A stretch of DNA of 38,090 nucleotides from Corinectria fuckeliana (taxonomy: Eukaryota; Ascomycota; Sordariomycetes; Hypocreales; Nectriaceae). A program made the position numbers and the translations under genes. Below are positions 10,573 to 20,602 of the stretch, one piece after another (positions within the stretch are counted from its first letter, which is position 1; every line of letters begins with the position of its first letter). The notes beneath the pieces were generated by a model. The model saw only the letters and a list, made by a program, of their open reading frames with translations. It did no database searches and was not told where the DNA came from. The stretch spans positions 1,395 through 39,484 of the forward strand of contig WPDH01000473.1 in assembly GCA_019137255.1 (NCBI GenBank), given 5' to 3'.

Positions 10573-12408
10573 TTTTCCATCGCCCTCCGGCGCAGCGCTC
10601 TCCTCGTCCGAATCCCATCCGTCGATCCACTCGTGTTCATGAATAGCCCGTTTAGCAACTGGGAACCCGTCCATTCCACGCAGCCACAAGAACATGTTCC
10701 GAGTCACCGACTCTGAGCTGTCTCTCTCGCAATCGAGACCATCGTACAGGACGGGACTGCTGCCCGAAATTGTCATCAACCCCCGCTGCCAAGGACTCCA
10801 TACGTGTTGCCAAGGCTTCCGTTGGATATTGGGCCTCCGGGTCTTGTTCTGGCAATCCCACGCCCAGCCGACATAACTCAAGCCGTGATGTCCCCGACAC
10901 TGCGCATGCAGCTGCAGTTCTAAAAGGTAGTCCTTGAGAGCCGTGGTACCGAATGGCCCAAATGGGACCATGGGGGGGTTGAGCGTGGTGCTCGGTTTGA
11001 GACAAGAACATCAGCCGAGCCTCATCTATCCGCCGTATCACCTCCACCCCTCGAGTGGGTTTAGAGAAGGGTGCTTGTACGAACGAAATAAAGGTGCTTG
11101 TCCTAGCCGCTGCGTGTAGATCCATCAAGAATGCGACCGGGCGAGCCCATCTCATGATGTAGTCTTGAATGCCAATCAGAATACCGCCCAGCCAAAGGAA
11201 GCCTAGCTTAGGAGACCGATTCATGAGCATGTGTGCCAGAACGTGGGGGTCCTTGGCACGCTCGGATGTGAGGATGGCGAAAGCCCCTTGCACCCGCGCG
11301 CCAGAAACACTGCAGGGAACGTCGGGTCCGACGAAGATGCTACTCAGAAGCGAGGCGATGCCCGTGGTGGTGCCACCCAAGGTGAGTAGCCTATCCAACT
11401 GACGATTGTCTTTTCCCCAAGGCCGACTATGCCCAAGGGGCTGTTGACTGTACAGCGTGGGGGATTGTTTTGATAGGGCTTGCTGGGAAGTCGAGGACGA
11501 GGTAAGCAGACCGGCTTCTTTATGCTTTGTGACATTGGCAAAGGTAGTGTCGCTGTAAACGCCGCACGACTCTGGTCGGCTACGCCGTGGTAACTCGCGT
11601 AGTCATAGATGTAGCGCGCCGCCGTCGAGAATGGTACACCATGGGGAGAGGCTGGCAGAGCTGGGTGTGCATGACGGAGAAGGACCAGGGGCTGGTCAGA
11701 TCGGAAAGCAACAGACCACGGAGACTTGAGCAGCCGGTCGTTGTGAGGGATGCAAGCATTCCACCCCTCCTCTGGGGCGAGAACCGCAGCCCACCACCTT
11801 GCCGCGTCGCTCGTGACGTGCCCTAGGTCTATAATGGTCGACTCGTCGGCAGTTGTGTCGCTGCCAACACCAAGGAATGCTCCATCACGGTCAAGCCATG
11901 GCGCTTGGCAATCGGTGTATTGAATGGCAGACGCACTAGGTATGACTTCAGTCCAGCGCGCAGACAGAACGTAGGCCCATGCGAGGGTAAGCACCGAAGT
12001 ATGATTCCCTTGTTCACCGAGCCACCGTCGAAGGCTAGACGACGATGTCGCCGAGAGAGACAAGACAGTTGGGCGAACTGTCGTGACGGCGAAGACATAT
12101 CTGTCCCTGAACGATGGCAGGTCGCAAGCGCCTTCGGTGGTCCCCCAAGTAGAGGTTCCGGTGGCGTACAACGAGCTGGAGGAGTTCCTGTCAAGCTCCA
12201 GCTGTGCAGGAAAGTAGGGATGTTGGGGGATTGCGTTTTCGAGGTTCAGGGTAGGCGCACAGTGAAGAGACGACAAGGCTGCCCGGTAGAGGTTGAACCA
12301 CGTCCGGCATCCTCTCTCGTAGAAGTGGGTGAAGGCGTCGTCGCTGGGGCGAACAGCATCTCGCATGATGATGCCTTTCCTAGACCGACTGCTGGTGCAG
12401 ATGGTCAT
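10573..12408 (-). pseudogene. Conserved fungal protein of unknown function, two frameshifts
   Basis: A long minus-strand gene starting at ATG 12408. Signature pieces of a widespread Pezizomycotina family of unknown function are visible in order: LTLAWAYVLSARWTE, IQYTDCQA, DAARWWAAVLAPEEGW, SPWSVAF, PVCLPRPRL; then after a frame change LDRLLTLGGTTTGIASLLSSIFVGPDVPC, LAHMLMNRSPKLGFLWLGG, VAFLMDLHAAART; then after a second change FGTTALKDY, GLSYVGWAWDCQNK, MFLWLRGMDGFPVAKRAIHEHEWID and an acidic end. Frame changes fall in homopolymers: T4C4 near 11412 and G7 near 10972. These can be real decay or sequencing/assembly indels; the rest of the frame is undamaged, which makes error plausible. No intron is needed. 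The protein normally ends soon after EHEWID; here it runs on into a kinase-like tail. Confidence 0.7.
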
Positions 12409-12477
12409 GCACGGTTCGGCGGGAGTCCAAGGGAGGCCTTGCAGTGTGCAGTGCCGTACCCGTTGCCCTGCCCGTGA

Positions 12478-12960
12478 AGTAGAAGACAGACGCGATCATA
12501 TCCAAGGACCAGATCGAGGTCGTGAGGAGTCTCAGCACCGACCGGTACACCTCCACGTATCACCGGGACTGTATGTGGTCACTCATCAGGTGGATGTGCG
12601 TCATCACCAGCGAGTTCTGTCCCGTGCACAGCGTGGATATCAAGCAGACCATGGTTTTCTGCAACGCCATAAGACCGATGGGGAGTGCTCGGAGACCAAG
12701 AACGTCGAGGTCAAGACCAGGTCCGGGTGCTGTGTCATCAGGAACACGGATGTCGGTTGCCACAAGGATCCCTCGGGCTCCAGCAGAGGGTCATCAATCA
12801 GAAGCTCCAGGTCTACCACCAGTAGCAGTTCAAGAGGAGCTGGACGTACCAGACGCCTGTCCAGTGAGAACTACAAGGCCATACCCAAGACCACCAGGAC
12901 AATCGTGAGGATGATCGGACTGATAAGATGAACAAACCCGAGACCGTAACCACCAGTTGA
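12478..12960 (+). pseudogene. Island 3: short fragment related to islands 1 and 2
   Basis: On plus from about 12490 the frame reads TDAIISKDQIEVVRSLSTDR then YTSTYHRDC and MCVITSEFC. The E-V-V-R-S...R-Y-T-S spacing equals that of ESIRNENMAKYPTS in island 1 and resembles VEQMQSNLTGYAT in island 2. The GC-ending codons and AGG usage also match those islands. The frame is lost after about 65 codons; later pieces appear in other frames. It begins directly after a TGCCCGTGAAGT motif that recurs elsewhere in the window. The relation rests on short matches. Confidence 0.3.
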
Positions 12961-13199
12961 TCGTGTACATAACCGTACAGACGATCGAACCCGCCGAACA
13001 ACACCATCATGTGCAAGCGTCGACCGGTCCAGTCTGGGCGTCGGGGCAACTCCGGGGATGCTGACGGGGACAGTTTCAAGGGGGGAAGTGCATCATCGAA
13101 TCCACTCGAAGGGTGGCGGGAGCCAGAATCGCGATCTTGCCGGACTTGAGGCTGGGAAGGGGAAGTGAATGTTAGCTTTGACTCGGCTCTAGGGGGCCG

Positions 13200-14357
13200 T
13201 TGGAGCAACTCACGGTTGATATTCAACGGTTGCCAGAATTTCTCCCGTGTTTCCAATGCTGCCGTTTCCGAGGTACACAAACTTTGCGCTCGCCTGGAAG
13301 GCCTCGGCCAAGTTCCCCTCGAGGGTGTGTGTTGGTGGGGTTGCGCCCGTGCGGCGAGAGAGTGGACTTGTACTCGGTCGAGAACTTGTACGTGGTGGCG
13401 TCGGCTGGCATCTTCGCGTTGCACACGGGCGAGAAGGCGACGAACTTGTCGCTGACGTCCTGGCGCGCCTGATCATTTCCGAAGGCGTAGTTCCAGTTGA
13501 TGGTCCGTGTTCCGCTGCTGTACGAGAAGCTGGCTGGCGTGGGGTAGATGATTGAAGTCCTGTAGGCTTGAAGCATCGGCAGCACAAAGCTCTGCAGGAA
13601 GAGTTGGTGGCTCAGGCTGAATGTGCCGTCGAGGCGCGGGCCTCTAATGCTTGAGGCCTGCGCCGCGAAGTTGCCGGTGGATGGGGGCGGCTTGTCGGCA
13701 GGAACATGATGGTTGGAGACCATCTCGCAGAACAGGAGCGAGTCAAGGTCGCCCCGTAGTTCGTTAGGATATGGCTGGCTTGACACACTCTTGGCTGCGT
13801 TTGTGTATCCGTAGGCCTAGTGTATCATAGCGGTCGGGTAGAAAGTCGGCTTCTGGGGATCCACGAAGACGGAGAGTCAGTCGAGGGCACATGAGCGACG
13901 TGTACCGCGTGGTGTACCGCGTGGTGTACCGCGTGGAATTGGACTGCGCTCACCAGTGGTCAAGCCCTTGTTCTCCTGCTCTACAGGCCAGTACCTCAGC
14001 ATCATCTGCATATGGGTCTCGAGGAAGGCCTCTTCGAGCCGTCCCAATTAAAGGCGAACTGCAAGTTTGCAAAGTCGAAGTCCTTCCTTACGTATAGTCG
14101 CTCGATGTTGTAGTCGCCCAGAATGTCAAACTCAACCTGTGCCTTCTCGTCCGGGTCGACGAGGTCTCAGCCTGCCAGCGGCTCGGCGTGGTCCGTCCTT
14201 GAAGCCACGATATCGAGGGCGGATGTGAAGGAAAGATGTGCCCGAGCCCGCCGCCGAGCACGTTGGAGAAGTCGACCTTGCCATCAAAGGAATCGTTCAT
14301 CATCTTCTGCGAGACGGCAACAACCTGGTCGTCTGCTGGCGGGTCCCGTTGCCCCAC
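13200..14357 (-). pseudogene. Decayed gene, weak TULIP/P47-like resemblance
   Basis: Minus-strand pieces in order: DDQVVAVSQKMMNDSF (about 14330), DPDEKAQVEFDILGDYNIE and DFANLQFAFNWDG in another frame (about 14150-14040), then from 13786 a long frame with LDSLLFCEMVSNHHVP, LDGTFSLSHQLFLQSFVLP, NWNYAFGN and KFVAFSPV. The 'QVVA.SQ..IN' start and 'F.LS..LF...VLP' block remind me of the TULIP-fold P47 family, accessory proteins first described beside clostridial neurotoxin genes and also found elsewhere. The match is from memory and weak. At least two frame changes and stops (around 14080 and 13850-13800) break it, and a 12-bp repeat cluster sits in the gap. Plain 'unknown fungal gene' is the safer reading. 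Confidence 0.3.
13900..13936. repeat. 12-bp tandem repeat (GTACCGCGTGGT)x3
   Basis: Three consecutive copies, inside the broken part of the 13.2-14.4 kb gene; a likely site of slippage. Confidence 0.85.
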
Positions 14358-14359
14358 CT

Positions 14360-14620
14360 CTGCAGCGTGCAGTTTGCTGTATGTAGTGTGCCGTGCAGTG
14401 TGGCTTCTCCGTCTGCAGTGAGCCGTGCCGTGCAGTGCGTCGTGCTGCCCCCTCTGCTGTCCGATGCCCCCCTCTGATGTGTTAGGTGTGCTGTGCCCGT
14501 GCCCGTTGCAGTGCCCGTGAAGTGAACCGTGTCTGCTGTCCGATGTTCCCCTCTACTGTGTTAGGTGTGTAGTGCCCGTGAAGTGTACTGTGTCTGCTGT
14601 CTGCTGTCCAGTTTGCCAGT
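14360..14620. repeat. Degenerate GTGCAGTG / CCCGTGAAGTG minisatellite
   Basis: Imperfect copies of GTGCAGTG, GCTGTCCGATG and GCCCGTGAAGTG, including a near-duplicate pair at about 14450-14530 and 14535-14590. Related words recur at 12471, 16680-16780, 22780-22800 and 35650-35750. No coding sense. Confidence 0.7.
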
Positions 14621-14938
14621 ATCGTTGACCGCGGGCCCGAGTCCTTGCCGGATTCCCCACCCACAGCGACTTGTACTCCGTACGAACTGAAGGTGTTGCG
14701 GACCGAGTCTGAGTCGAGTCGTAATGCCCGTGCGCCGTAGCACACGAGGTCTTGAGACGCACGAGCATGTCCGAGTCTGTAATGGGTGCGAGATGGAAGA
14801 AGCACCATGGTGAACTGGCGGGGGGTTACGATGAAGATGCGTAGTTTGCTCCATCATCTGCTGCCCACCTAGACGCGAGAACCTCTGGCCCAGATAGTCT
14901 GCAATCTGCGATGCAGACGGGCGATACCTGAGTCCGTT

Positions 14939-15727
14939 TCAAGAAGCCCAGGGGAGATGTAGGCCTATTGACCGTGCCTGACACCTCCCTGTAGCCTTGC
15001 AGAGGTATGCCTGTCCGCCGGAGAGACGGACATAGTTTGACGTATTGGAGGAAGAAGACACGTCGGGCCCTGAACGTCTTTTCGTGCGCAATGGCCTTCT
15101 CCCCGTCCGCCTCTGGAGGATCGGGCTGCTCGAAGAAGACCTTGTGCGCTTCTTGGGCGTCTGGTACGCCGTTGAGTCCTTGGTCAGGGGTGTCTTCGGA
15201 AGCACTGGGGACTGAGGCATGAGCTTAGTAGGTGTCAACAACCTCGTTGCTGCGGGAAGGCTGCGGGAAGGCAAACTCACTCTCAATAAATGCTGTGACC
15301 AGCTGTACAGTCGCCGGATTGAATAGCTCAGCCGAGGCGGCCGCGGCGTCGGATAGCAAAGCCGTCGTGGTGTTTGTCGACAGCAGAGCTCACCCAGCCC
15401 CACTAGATCACTGGGTCGCGGCATAAGGGTTCTTCCGGAAACATGCGTGTGGCTGTTCGAGTTCCTCCTCATTGAAGTGCAGATATGGGGGAGCGTCCTC
15501 GCCGTGCAGGCAGGCCTACCAGGAAGAAGGTCGAGGACTGGAGCGGCTCCTGGTTGTCGTTCCCACTGCCGATGGATATTGGGAAGTTGCTGTGCTTCGT
15601 CCCAGATAGCCCTGACATTGGACTCGGCAACACCCACGGTTTCTAGGCCGCCGGCCTGTTCTCGAGAAAGCCGGACAACAACAGCAGGATGAGAGATCAG
15701 GTCCGGAACGAAGACGTAGGTGGGCAA
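14939..15727 (-). CDS. Uncharacterised 262-codon frame
   Basis: A long minus-strand frame. Its first part (PTYVFVPDLISHPAVVVRLS, SNVRAIWDEAQQLPNI, QWERQ) has a natural composition; the rest is Arg/Ser/Pro-rich and may be out of frame. IWDEAQ...W faintly recalls the segment before the EVH motif in the PDDEXK_12-like genes of this window, but no nuclease residues follow. Part of it (15530-15612) is repeated at 19799-19881. Probably a remnant. Confidence 0.25.
   Translation of the reverse strand: MPTYVFVPDLISHPAVVVRLSREQAGGLETVGVAESNVRAIWDEAQQLPNIHRQWERQPGAAPVLDLLPGRPACTARTLPHICTSMRRNSNSHTHVSGRTLMPRPSDLVGLGELCCRQTPRRLCYPTPRPPRLSYSIRRLYSWSQHLLRVSLPSRSLPAATRLLTPTKLMPQSPVLPKTPLTKDSTAYQTPKKRTRSSSSSPILQRRTGRRPLRTKRRSGPDVSSSSNTSNYVRLSGGQAYLCKATGRCQARSIGLHLPWAS
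15530..15612 (-). repeat. Dispersed repeat copy A (pairs with 19799-19881)
   Basis: About 83 bp nearly identical, in inverted orientation, to 19799-19881. Both encode DEAQQLPNI(H/Y)RQWE. All differences I count (about eight) are transitions. Confidence 0.8.
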
Positions 15728-16576
15728 CGCCAGCCAAAGCAGCTACGCCAACCAAAGCTGCTACGCCAAGGACAAAGTAACACACAGCCAGCAGCAGCAT
15801 GACGAAGCCGCCAACTTGTCGACCGGGGCGGCCATTCGTACCGCAGCAGATCATCTGCTTCGCTCGCACATGACCGCGTTCAAGACTTTGGCGGTTCAAG
15901 ACCTCCCTGAAGACCTCCCTGAAGACTACGGCATCCACCAACACGTCAAGCAAGTACCCCTCGAGATGTCCTGTATGATGAATCCTCGCCAATCGAATCA
16001 ATTCATTCTTCAGCCTCGATTGTCCTTCTGCTTTGATTAGCATATTGTCGTCGCTCTCTAAACCAACAGCACCTTCTCCTGCTCCTCGTCTCGCTCCAGC
16101 GCTCCGGCGCTCCGGCGCTCCCACTCTTGCCTACCTCGACCTCGAGGCCGTGGGCTCGCGCCGCGACAAGTTAGTCAAGATTTCAGGCTGCAACAGAGTG
16201 AACCCGCCATCAAACGAAGTAGAAGATGCATACATGGTCCGATTACCCTGGCCCAATAAAGGCGGCACCGGCAAGGTACAGGTGTAACGAGGAACCGACT
16301 ATGGCAGAAATACCAGTCAGATATACTTCCCACCAAGTCCAAGTCAACCTCCCTGCCCTTTTCAGAGGCTACAAAGATGTCCCAAGTGACCTCGACGTAC
16401 TTCCAGGTATGCCTCCATGTGCAAGATCGCCCATCGGCCATCTAGCTAAGTGAGAAGTCCAAGGTTTTCTAGCCCTCCCCGCGACGGACGCACGAAACCT
16501 CTGCTTCTACACAGCTGACGGCAGAGGGGGCCAGCAGACACAGTAGACTGCACGGGCACGGCACAGACGATACGTC
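15728..16576. other. No recognised gene
   Basis: Short open frames on both strands. One minus frame holds a hydrophobic stretch (FVMLLLAVCYFVLGVAAL, near 15800) that could be a membrane segment, but there is no supporting context. A 12-bp duplication GACCTCCCTGAA occurs at about 15900-15923. Confidence 0.3.
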
Positions 16577-16680
16577 CCATCTACACGACACGACCATGGG
16601 CGCGGTGTAACGGCCAGGTGTTGGTGGTGACGTTGGTGACGTTGGTGACGTTGGTGACTGACATGGTCGCGTGGTAGTGC
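16577..16680. mobile_element. MITE-like element, copy A
   Basis: Shares 33 bp at the left end (CCCATCTACACGACACGACC... to GCGCGGTGT) and about 20 bp at the right end (GACATGGTCGCGTGGTAGTGC) with 26094-26228. The ends are imperfect inverted repeats around CTAC-ACG-GACCATG. Between them copy A carries (GTTGGTGAC) repeats (16619-16660). No coding capacity; a small non-autonomous element or a mobile repeat is the likely nature. Confidence 0.5.
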
Positions 16681-17514
16681 CGTGCATTGTCCCCCTCTGT
16701 TCATGAAGTGTGCCCGTGCCCGTAAAGTGTCGGGTGCTGTGTGCCGTGTGCCGTGAACTGCGCCGTGACTGTGACGGGCACAGACTGTTCTGTTAGAGTC
16801 GAGGAATCGTGGGGGCTGGCTTTCCCCGTTTTCGCCAGCCTTCTTCTTCCAACTTGCCGCCATGTCGAAGACGATGCCTTGGCCGAACTGCGTCGGCCTC
16901 GATGTGCTGCTGGCGTTGCTCGGCTGAGATGTCGAGATCAAGGCCGCTTCCCCGCTGGCCGTCGAAGCAGCCTCCTGGAATGCCACCAGCAAGCAGCTGC
17001 TCGCCTTGTTGCTTACACTCGATGCTGATTAGTGTTGCCTGGTCCAGCATCTCTTCCAATCATCCCGATCCGCTGCGGCCATGATGCGTTTCAGCCATGC
17101 CGATGTCTTGTCCCATTGCCTGGACCTCTGCGATCCTACTTCCTCGGCGCGTCTACCTCGCCTCCATCCTCGGGCCCCTTCCCCAGCCTCCCTCCCGCGA
17201 CCCGGAGCCCAGAGGCGGCTGACGAGGTCGAGGGGCTCCGCTGCGGAAGCCACGCGAGCCGTGATGGCTCTCGCGCACGTCGTCTTTAAGCTGAGATGGT
17301 CTTTCAAGGCTTCAGCCTCGTCGAGATGGCAGCCAGTCTCCTCTCCACCGTCGATGGGCGCGATTTTGCGGGAGAACCAACTGTCGTTGGCCAATGCGTT
17401 GCAGCCGTCGACGCGCAGAGACGCACACGCTTCTGAGGGCGAGGTACTCACCGCGCGCGAGTTCATTTCTGGGTCCTTTGAATCCTCTTCATCAGCTAAG
17501 AAAAGACACTCGCC
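16681..17514. other. Minisatellite words and unrecognised frames
   Basis: 16680-16780 repeats the GTGCCGTG/CCCGTGAAGT family. Minus frames from 17466 (ATG, 145 codons) and around 16990 have fairly natural composition but no motif known to me; they may be exons of one gene with introns I cannot place. Confidence 0.25.
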
Positions 17515-17679
17515 ATGAAGCTCGTTCCCGCTGTTATCACGGCCTTGGTCCTCAGCATATCTAGTGCGCTTCCTTGGAATCTAGTTCCCCGTGCCGACCC
17601 GCCAAACGGTCCTATACATGTACGATTCTCTCCTTCTTTCCTAGTAGACCCCCTTTCGCTTTGTGGGAAGCCTCGCTGA
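17515..17679 (+). CDS. Possible small secreted protein start (54 codons)
   Basis: ATG 17515 opens a frame starting MKLVPAVITALVLSISSALP, a convincing secretory signal (basic n-region, long hydrophobic core, Ser/Ala before the expected cut), followed by a short RAD-containing segment as in many fungal pro-proteins. The frame then reaches a stop at 17677-17679 without further features. A GT at 17621 (GTACGA) followed by a CTAG could be an intron remnant. I take it as the 5' stub of a secreted-protein gene or a very short secreted peptide. Confidence 0.4.
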   Translation: MKLVPAVITALVLSISSALPWNLVPRADPPNGPIHVRFSPSFLVDPLSLCGKPR

Positions 17680-18313
17680 TGTCTTTTTCTCGAGAACGCC
17701 CGAAGGCCATCCATCAGTGCTATCTGTCAGGGCGGAATGTGCCGGACGAGATCACCAATTAAGTACGCGCTGGTAGTGGCATTGCAATGAGGAAGCAGGC
17801 GTCTATAGCTTGTAGAAGGGATATAGTGAATTGAAGCCCCAGAAGATGGGCGCTAAACCATTTAAAGATACCATGAGAAACCACCTGAGACTGCGGGACT
17901 AGGTGCGAGAACCGACTGATGAGGCCCATGACCTGAATAACGACCTAGAGCTGAGGGCCTAGATCGCTTAGACGTCTCTAAGAACATTACGATACTACCT
18001 CCTAGGACTGTAGGACTGCAGGCGAACTTCAACGATATCTGGGGATACACCGGGACTGTGGGACCGAAAGATTGAGACATCCATCAAAACCTCCCATTAA
18101 CTGCTGAAAACCTCTAATGTTGTATTGATGGGGATGCCAGACGAATAAGGACTTAAAGATGTATACATTAAGAATACAACCCAACTCGCTAGTATTATCA
18201 CTCTATGAAACCATTGCCAGAGCCCCCCAGAGTCCATCAAACGAGTCGGTAGCATGTTCTTTGTGGTATTCGAGCCGACGACGAGCCCGACAAGTCTGGG
18301 ACCAGCGCCAGCG
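17680..18313. other. No recognised gene
   Basis: Sequence with few open frames and no repeats of note. The stretch 17860-18080 contains irregular repeats of a GACTGNNGGACTAGG type but no coding signal. Confidence 0.3.
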
Positions 18314-18411
18314 GGTAGGTAAGGGTTGGTGAGGGTTGGTAAGGCTTGGCGAGGGTTGGTAAGAGTTGGCGAGGGTTGGTAATGGTTGGCGGGGTTTGGT
18401 AAGGCTTGGCA
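18314..18411. repeat. 10-bp minisatellite GGTTGGTAAG
   Basis: About ten imperfect copies of GGTTGGTRAG / GGTTGGCGAG in tandem. The open minus frames here (QPSPTLTNP repeats) are produced by the repeat. Confidence 0.85.
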
Positions 18412-18624
18412 ATCGTAGCGCACGTTGAAGGCGTGGACAATGGTGCAGACGCTCCCATACGCCGTGGTGGGCATGGTTCGCGATGACGTGTACTGGTCAT
18501 CCACGAGCAGGTCTTCCAGGACGACTTTGCCGACTAGGGCGCGACAAGTGCTCTCAGCTGCATCTTACGTTAGAACCTTTTCTCTCCGACAAGACTGTCA
18601 AGGGGCGTACCTGTGAGGGGCCGT

Positions 18625-18768
18625 GGTCTGGCTTCTGATGTCATGTTGTAGTATCGGTATTTCTTCGCATAATGGTGTTGTCCAGCGTTTTGCTTTGGTC
18701 TAGCTTCCGATGTCATGTTGTAGTATCGGTATTTCTTCGCATAGTGGTGTTGTCCAGCGCTTTGCTTC
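18625..18768. repeat. 72-bp tandem duplication
   Basis: Two adjacent copies of a 72-bp unit starting GGTCTGGCTTCTGATGTCAT, differing by a few transitions. Confidence 0.85.
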
Positions 18769-18924
18769 CTGTGAGTTTCGGGATACTCCCTCCACTGGTT
18801 GGAGAAGAGCCCAAGAAAACCTGTGAGTTTCGGGATACTCCCTCCCCTGGTGGGAGAAGAGCCCAAGAAAACCTGTGAGTTTCGGGATACTCCCTCCCCT
18901 GGTGGGAGAAGAGTCCCAGAAAAC
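18768..18924. repeat. 52-bp tandem triplication
   Basis: Three copies of a 52-bp unit starting CCTGTGAGTTTCGGGATACT and containing TGGGAGAAGAGCCCAAGAAA. It abuts the 72-bp duplication and is followed by an A11-12 run at about 19010-19021. Confidence 0.85.
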
Positions 18925-20602
18925 ATATCTGCGGTGTGCTGTGCCGGGTCTTAGATGCGATGGATGGGATGGATGTTGCAAGAAAACAGATGTTTCAGGA
19001 GGTTTCGTAAAAAAAAAAAAGTTGTGTGCGGTGTGCAGTGTGCTGGGTGGTGAACGCCCACGTGCCCTACTCACATGACTGTGGTTGGCGCAGAAGTGAG
19101 GGACCAGAGCAGACGTCCAGTCAGCCCAGAGCATTAACCGTGGCCCCTGGTCCAGCCCAGAACGCCCTAATCTTCCCTCCATGGTGGTCGTCGTCGCCGT
19201 GGACTGTGGTCGTCGCCGTGGTCTGGCTCGTCGGCGGCGGCGGTTCCCCTCGAGTTCCAATTCGGCCAAGTTGGTCTTTTCGGGCGGTGGTTGGTAGGGA
19301 CCGTCAGGCAATAGACGTGCGACTAGGAGATGGTGAATTCGTGTCCAACTGAGACATCAGGCGGGGTACTTACGTGGTCTCGCAAGAGACGTTCGTTGGG
19401 CTTCTTCTTCATAGCTTCTCTCCGCCTTGGGGACGAGTTGACCGCCTTGGAGACGAGCTGAGCATGTCTCCCGCCTTATCCCTCGGATCTGATCGATGGT
19501 GTACTTGCGGCGGAGGACTGCCATGCCACAAGCCGAGGGCGTGTGTTTGGACGAGGGGAGACGAAAGGATCATGGTTTAATACTAATGGTCGAAGACGAG
19601 CTCGAAGACCCATTCAGTTGGTCGGCAGCACCTAGCTCGCCCGGAAGGAGCAGGTGAGCCAGCTCCGGCAGAGATCACCCGGCCCCGAGAGCAAACTACT
19701 GCCAAGCCTCTGTGCCCTCACCCTCAAGACGGCCCAACGCGGCAGCCAAGGACAAGGCCGGCCACTCTGGAAGTCAGTGGGGGCCAGCTTCCAAAGCAGG
19801 CTATCTAGGACGAGGCACAGCAGCTTCCTAATATCTATCGGCAGTGGGAATGACAACCAGGAGCCGCTCCAGTCCTTGATATCTTGTCAGATAAAAGAAA
19901 GCAATACAGTAAATAGCACGCAATAAAAAAACCCTACAAGGCACTATACCCAGAACCATAAGACACAGTATCCATTTCCCAATGAGTAACTATTGATGTG
20001 ACTGCGTGTATTGTGTAACTGTACTAAGCTAGAAAAGGGGCGGAACGGTGAGTCCCGAAGGAGATCACCGTTGTCGCTAGATGCCTAGCATCCAAGGCGG
20101 AAATGTGGACGGTGCCCGATAGCGGGCCTGACTAGTGGTCCTACCACCAGCAGTAACCCAATTGATAAAGCATCTCAATCTCAAATATCAAAGCATAACT
20201 TTGCAATAGAGCCTCGAGACGCAAGATGCAATGCGTGACAACACAGTAGAAAGCAACAGATTAAGTTCCCTCATCGAGGGATCTGTCTCTTTATATACGT
20301 AAGATAACAGGTCCCAACTCTAGAAGGTGTAAGTTGTGATATCACCTGAGCTGCCGGCACGGGCTAAAGTCACTCGGTCGGTCACCCCCCCAGTCACACT
20401 TAGCCGGGCCGACTATTAGCCGGGCCGCTAGCAGGGGGAGGGGCCAAACCTCAGGCTGTAATCGCTGGTCGCTGCCCAGTCCCCACAGCAACAGGCACCA
20501 GCACACTTGACAAAACGTAGCCAACCCAGGATTTCGCTCAAACATCAATTCCGCTCCCTGACGCCATGGAATCGATCACTTGACAACAAACATCAAACAG
20601 TT
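18925..20602. other. Scraps, possible LTR remnant, promoter side of nuclease-like gene
   Basis: Contains dispersed repeat copy B (19799-19881). 19990-20345 is unlike its flanks: it follows a purine-rich tract (AGAAAAGGGGCGGAA, 20031-20045), has a TTTATATA box (20291-20298), and could be a solo LTR, but no target duplication is visible. 20395-20430 has the direct repeat TTAGCCGGGCCG. The last ~200 bp before 20603 would hold the promoter of the nuclease-like gene. Confidence 0.3.
19799..19881 (+). repeat. Dispersed repeat copy B (pairs with 15530-15612)
   Basis: Inverted partner of the 15.5 kb copy. A stop codon interrupts the shared peptide (RQWE then TGA) where copy A has CGA, a C-to-T change. 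Confidence 0.8.

Noticed and set aside
19990..20345. Solo LTR of a retrotransposon
   Set aside because: A purine tract and a TATA-like box are present, but no target duplication, no second copy in the window and no clear TG...CA ends; kept only as a possibility.
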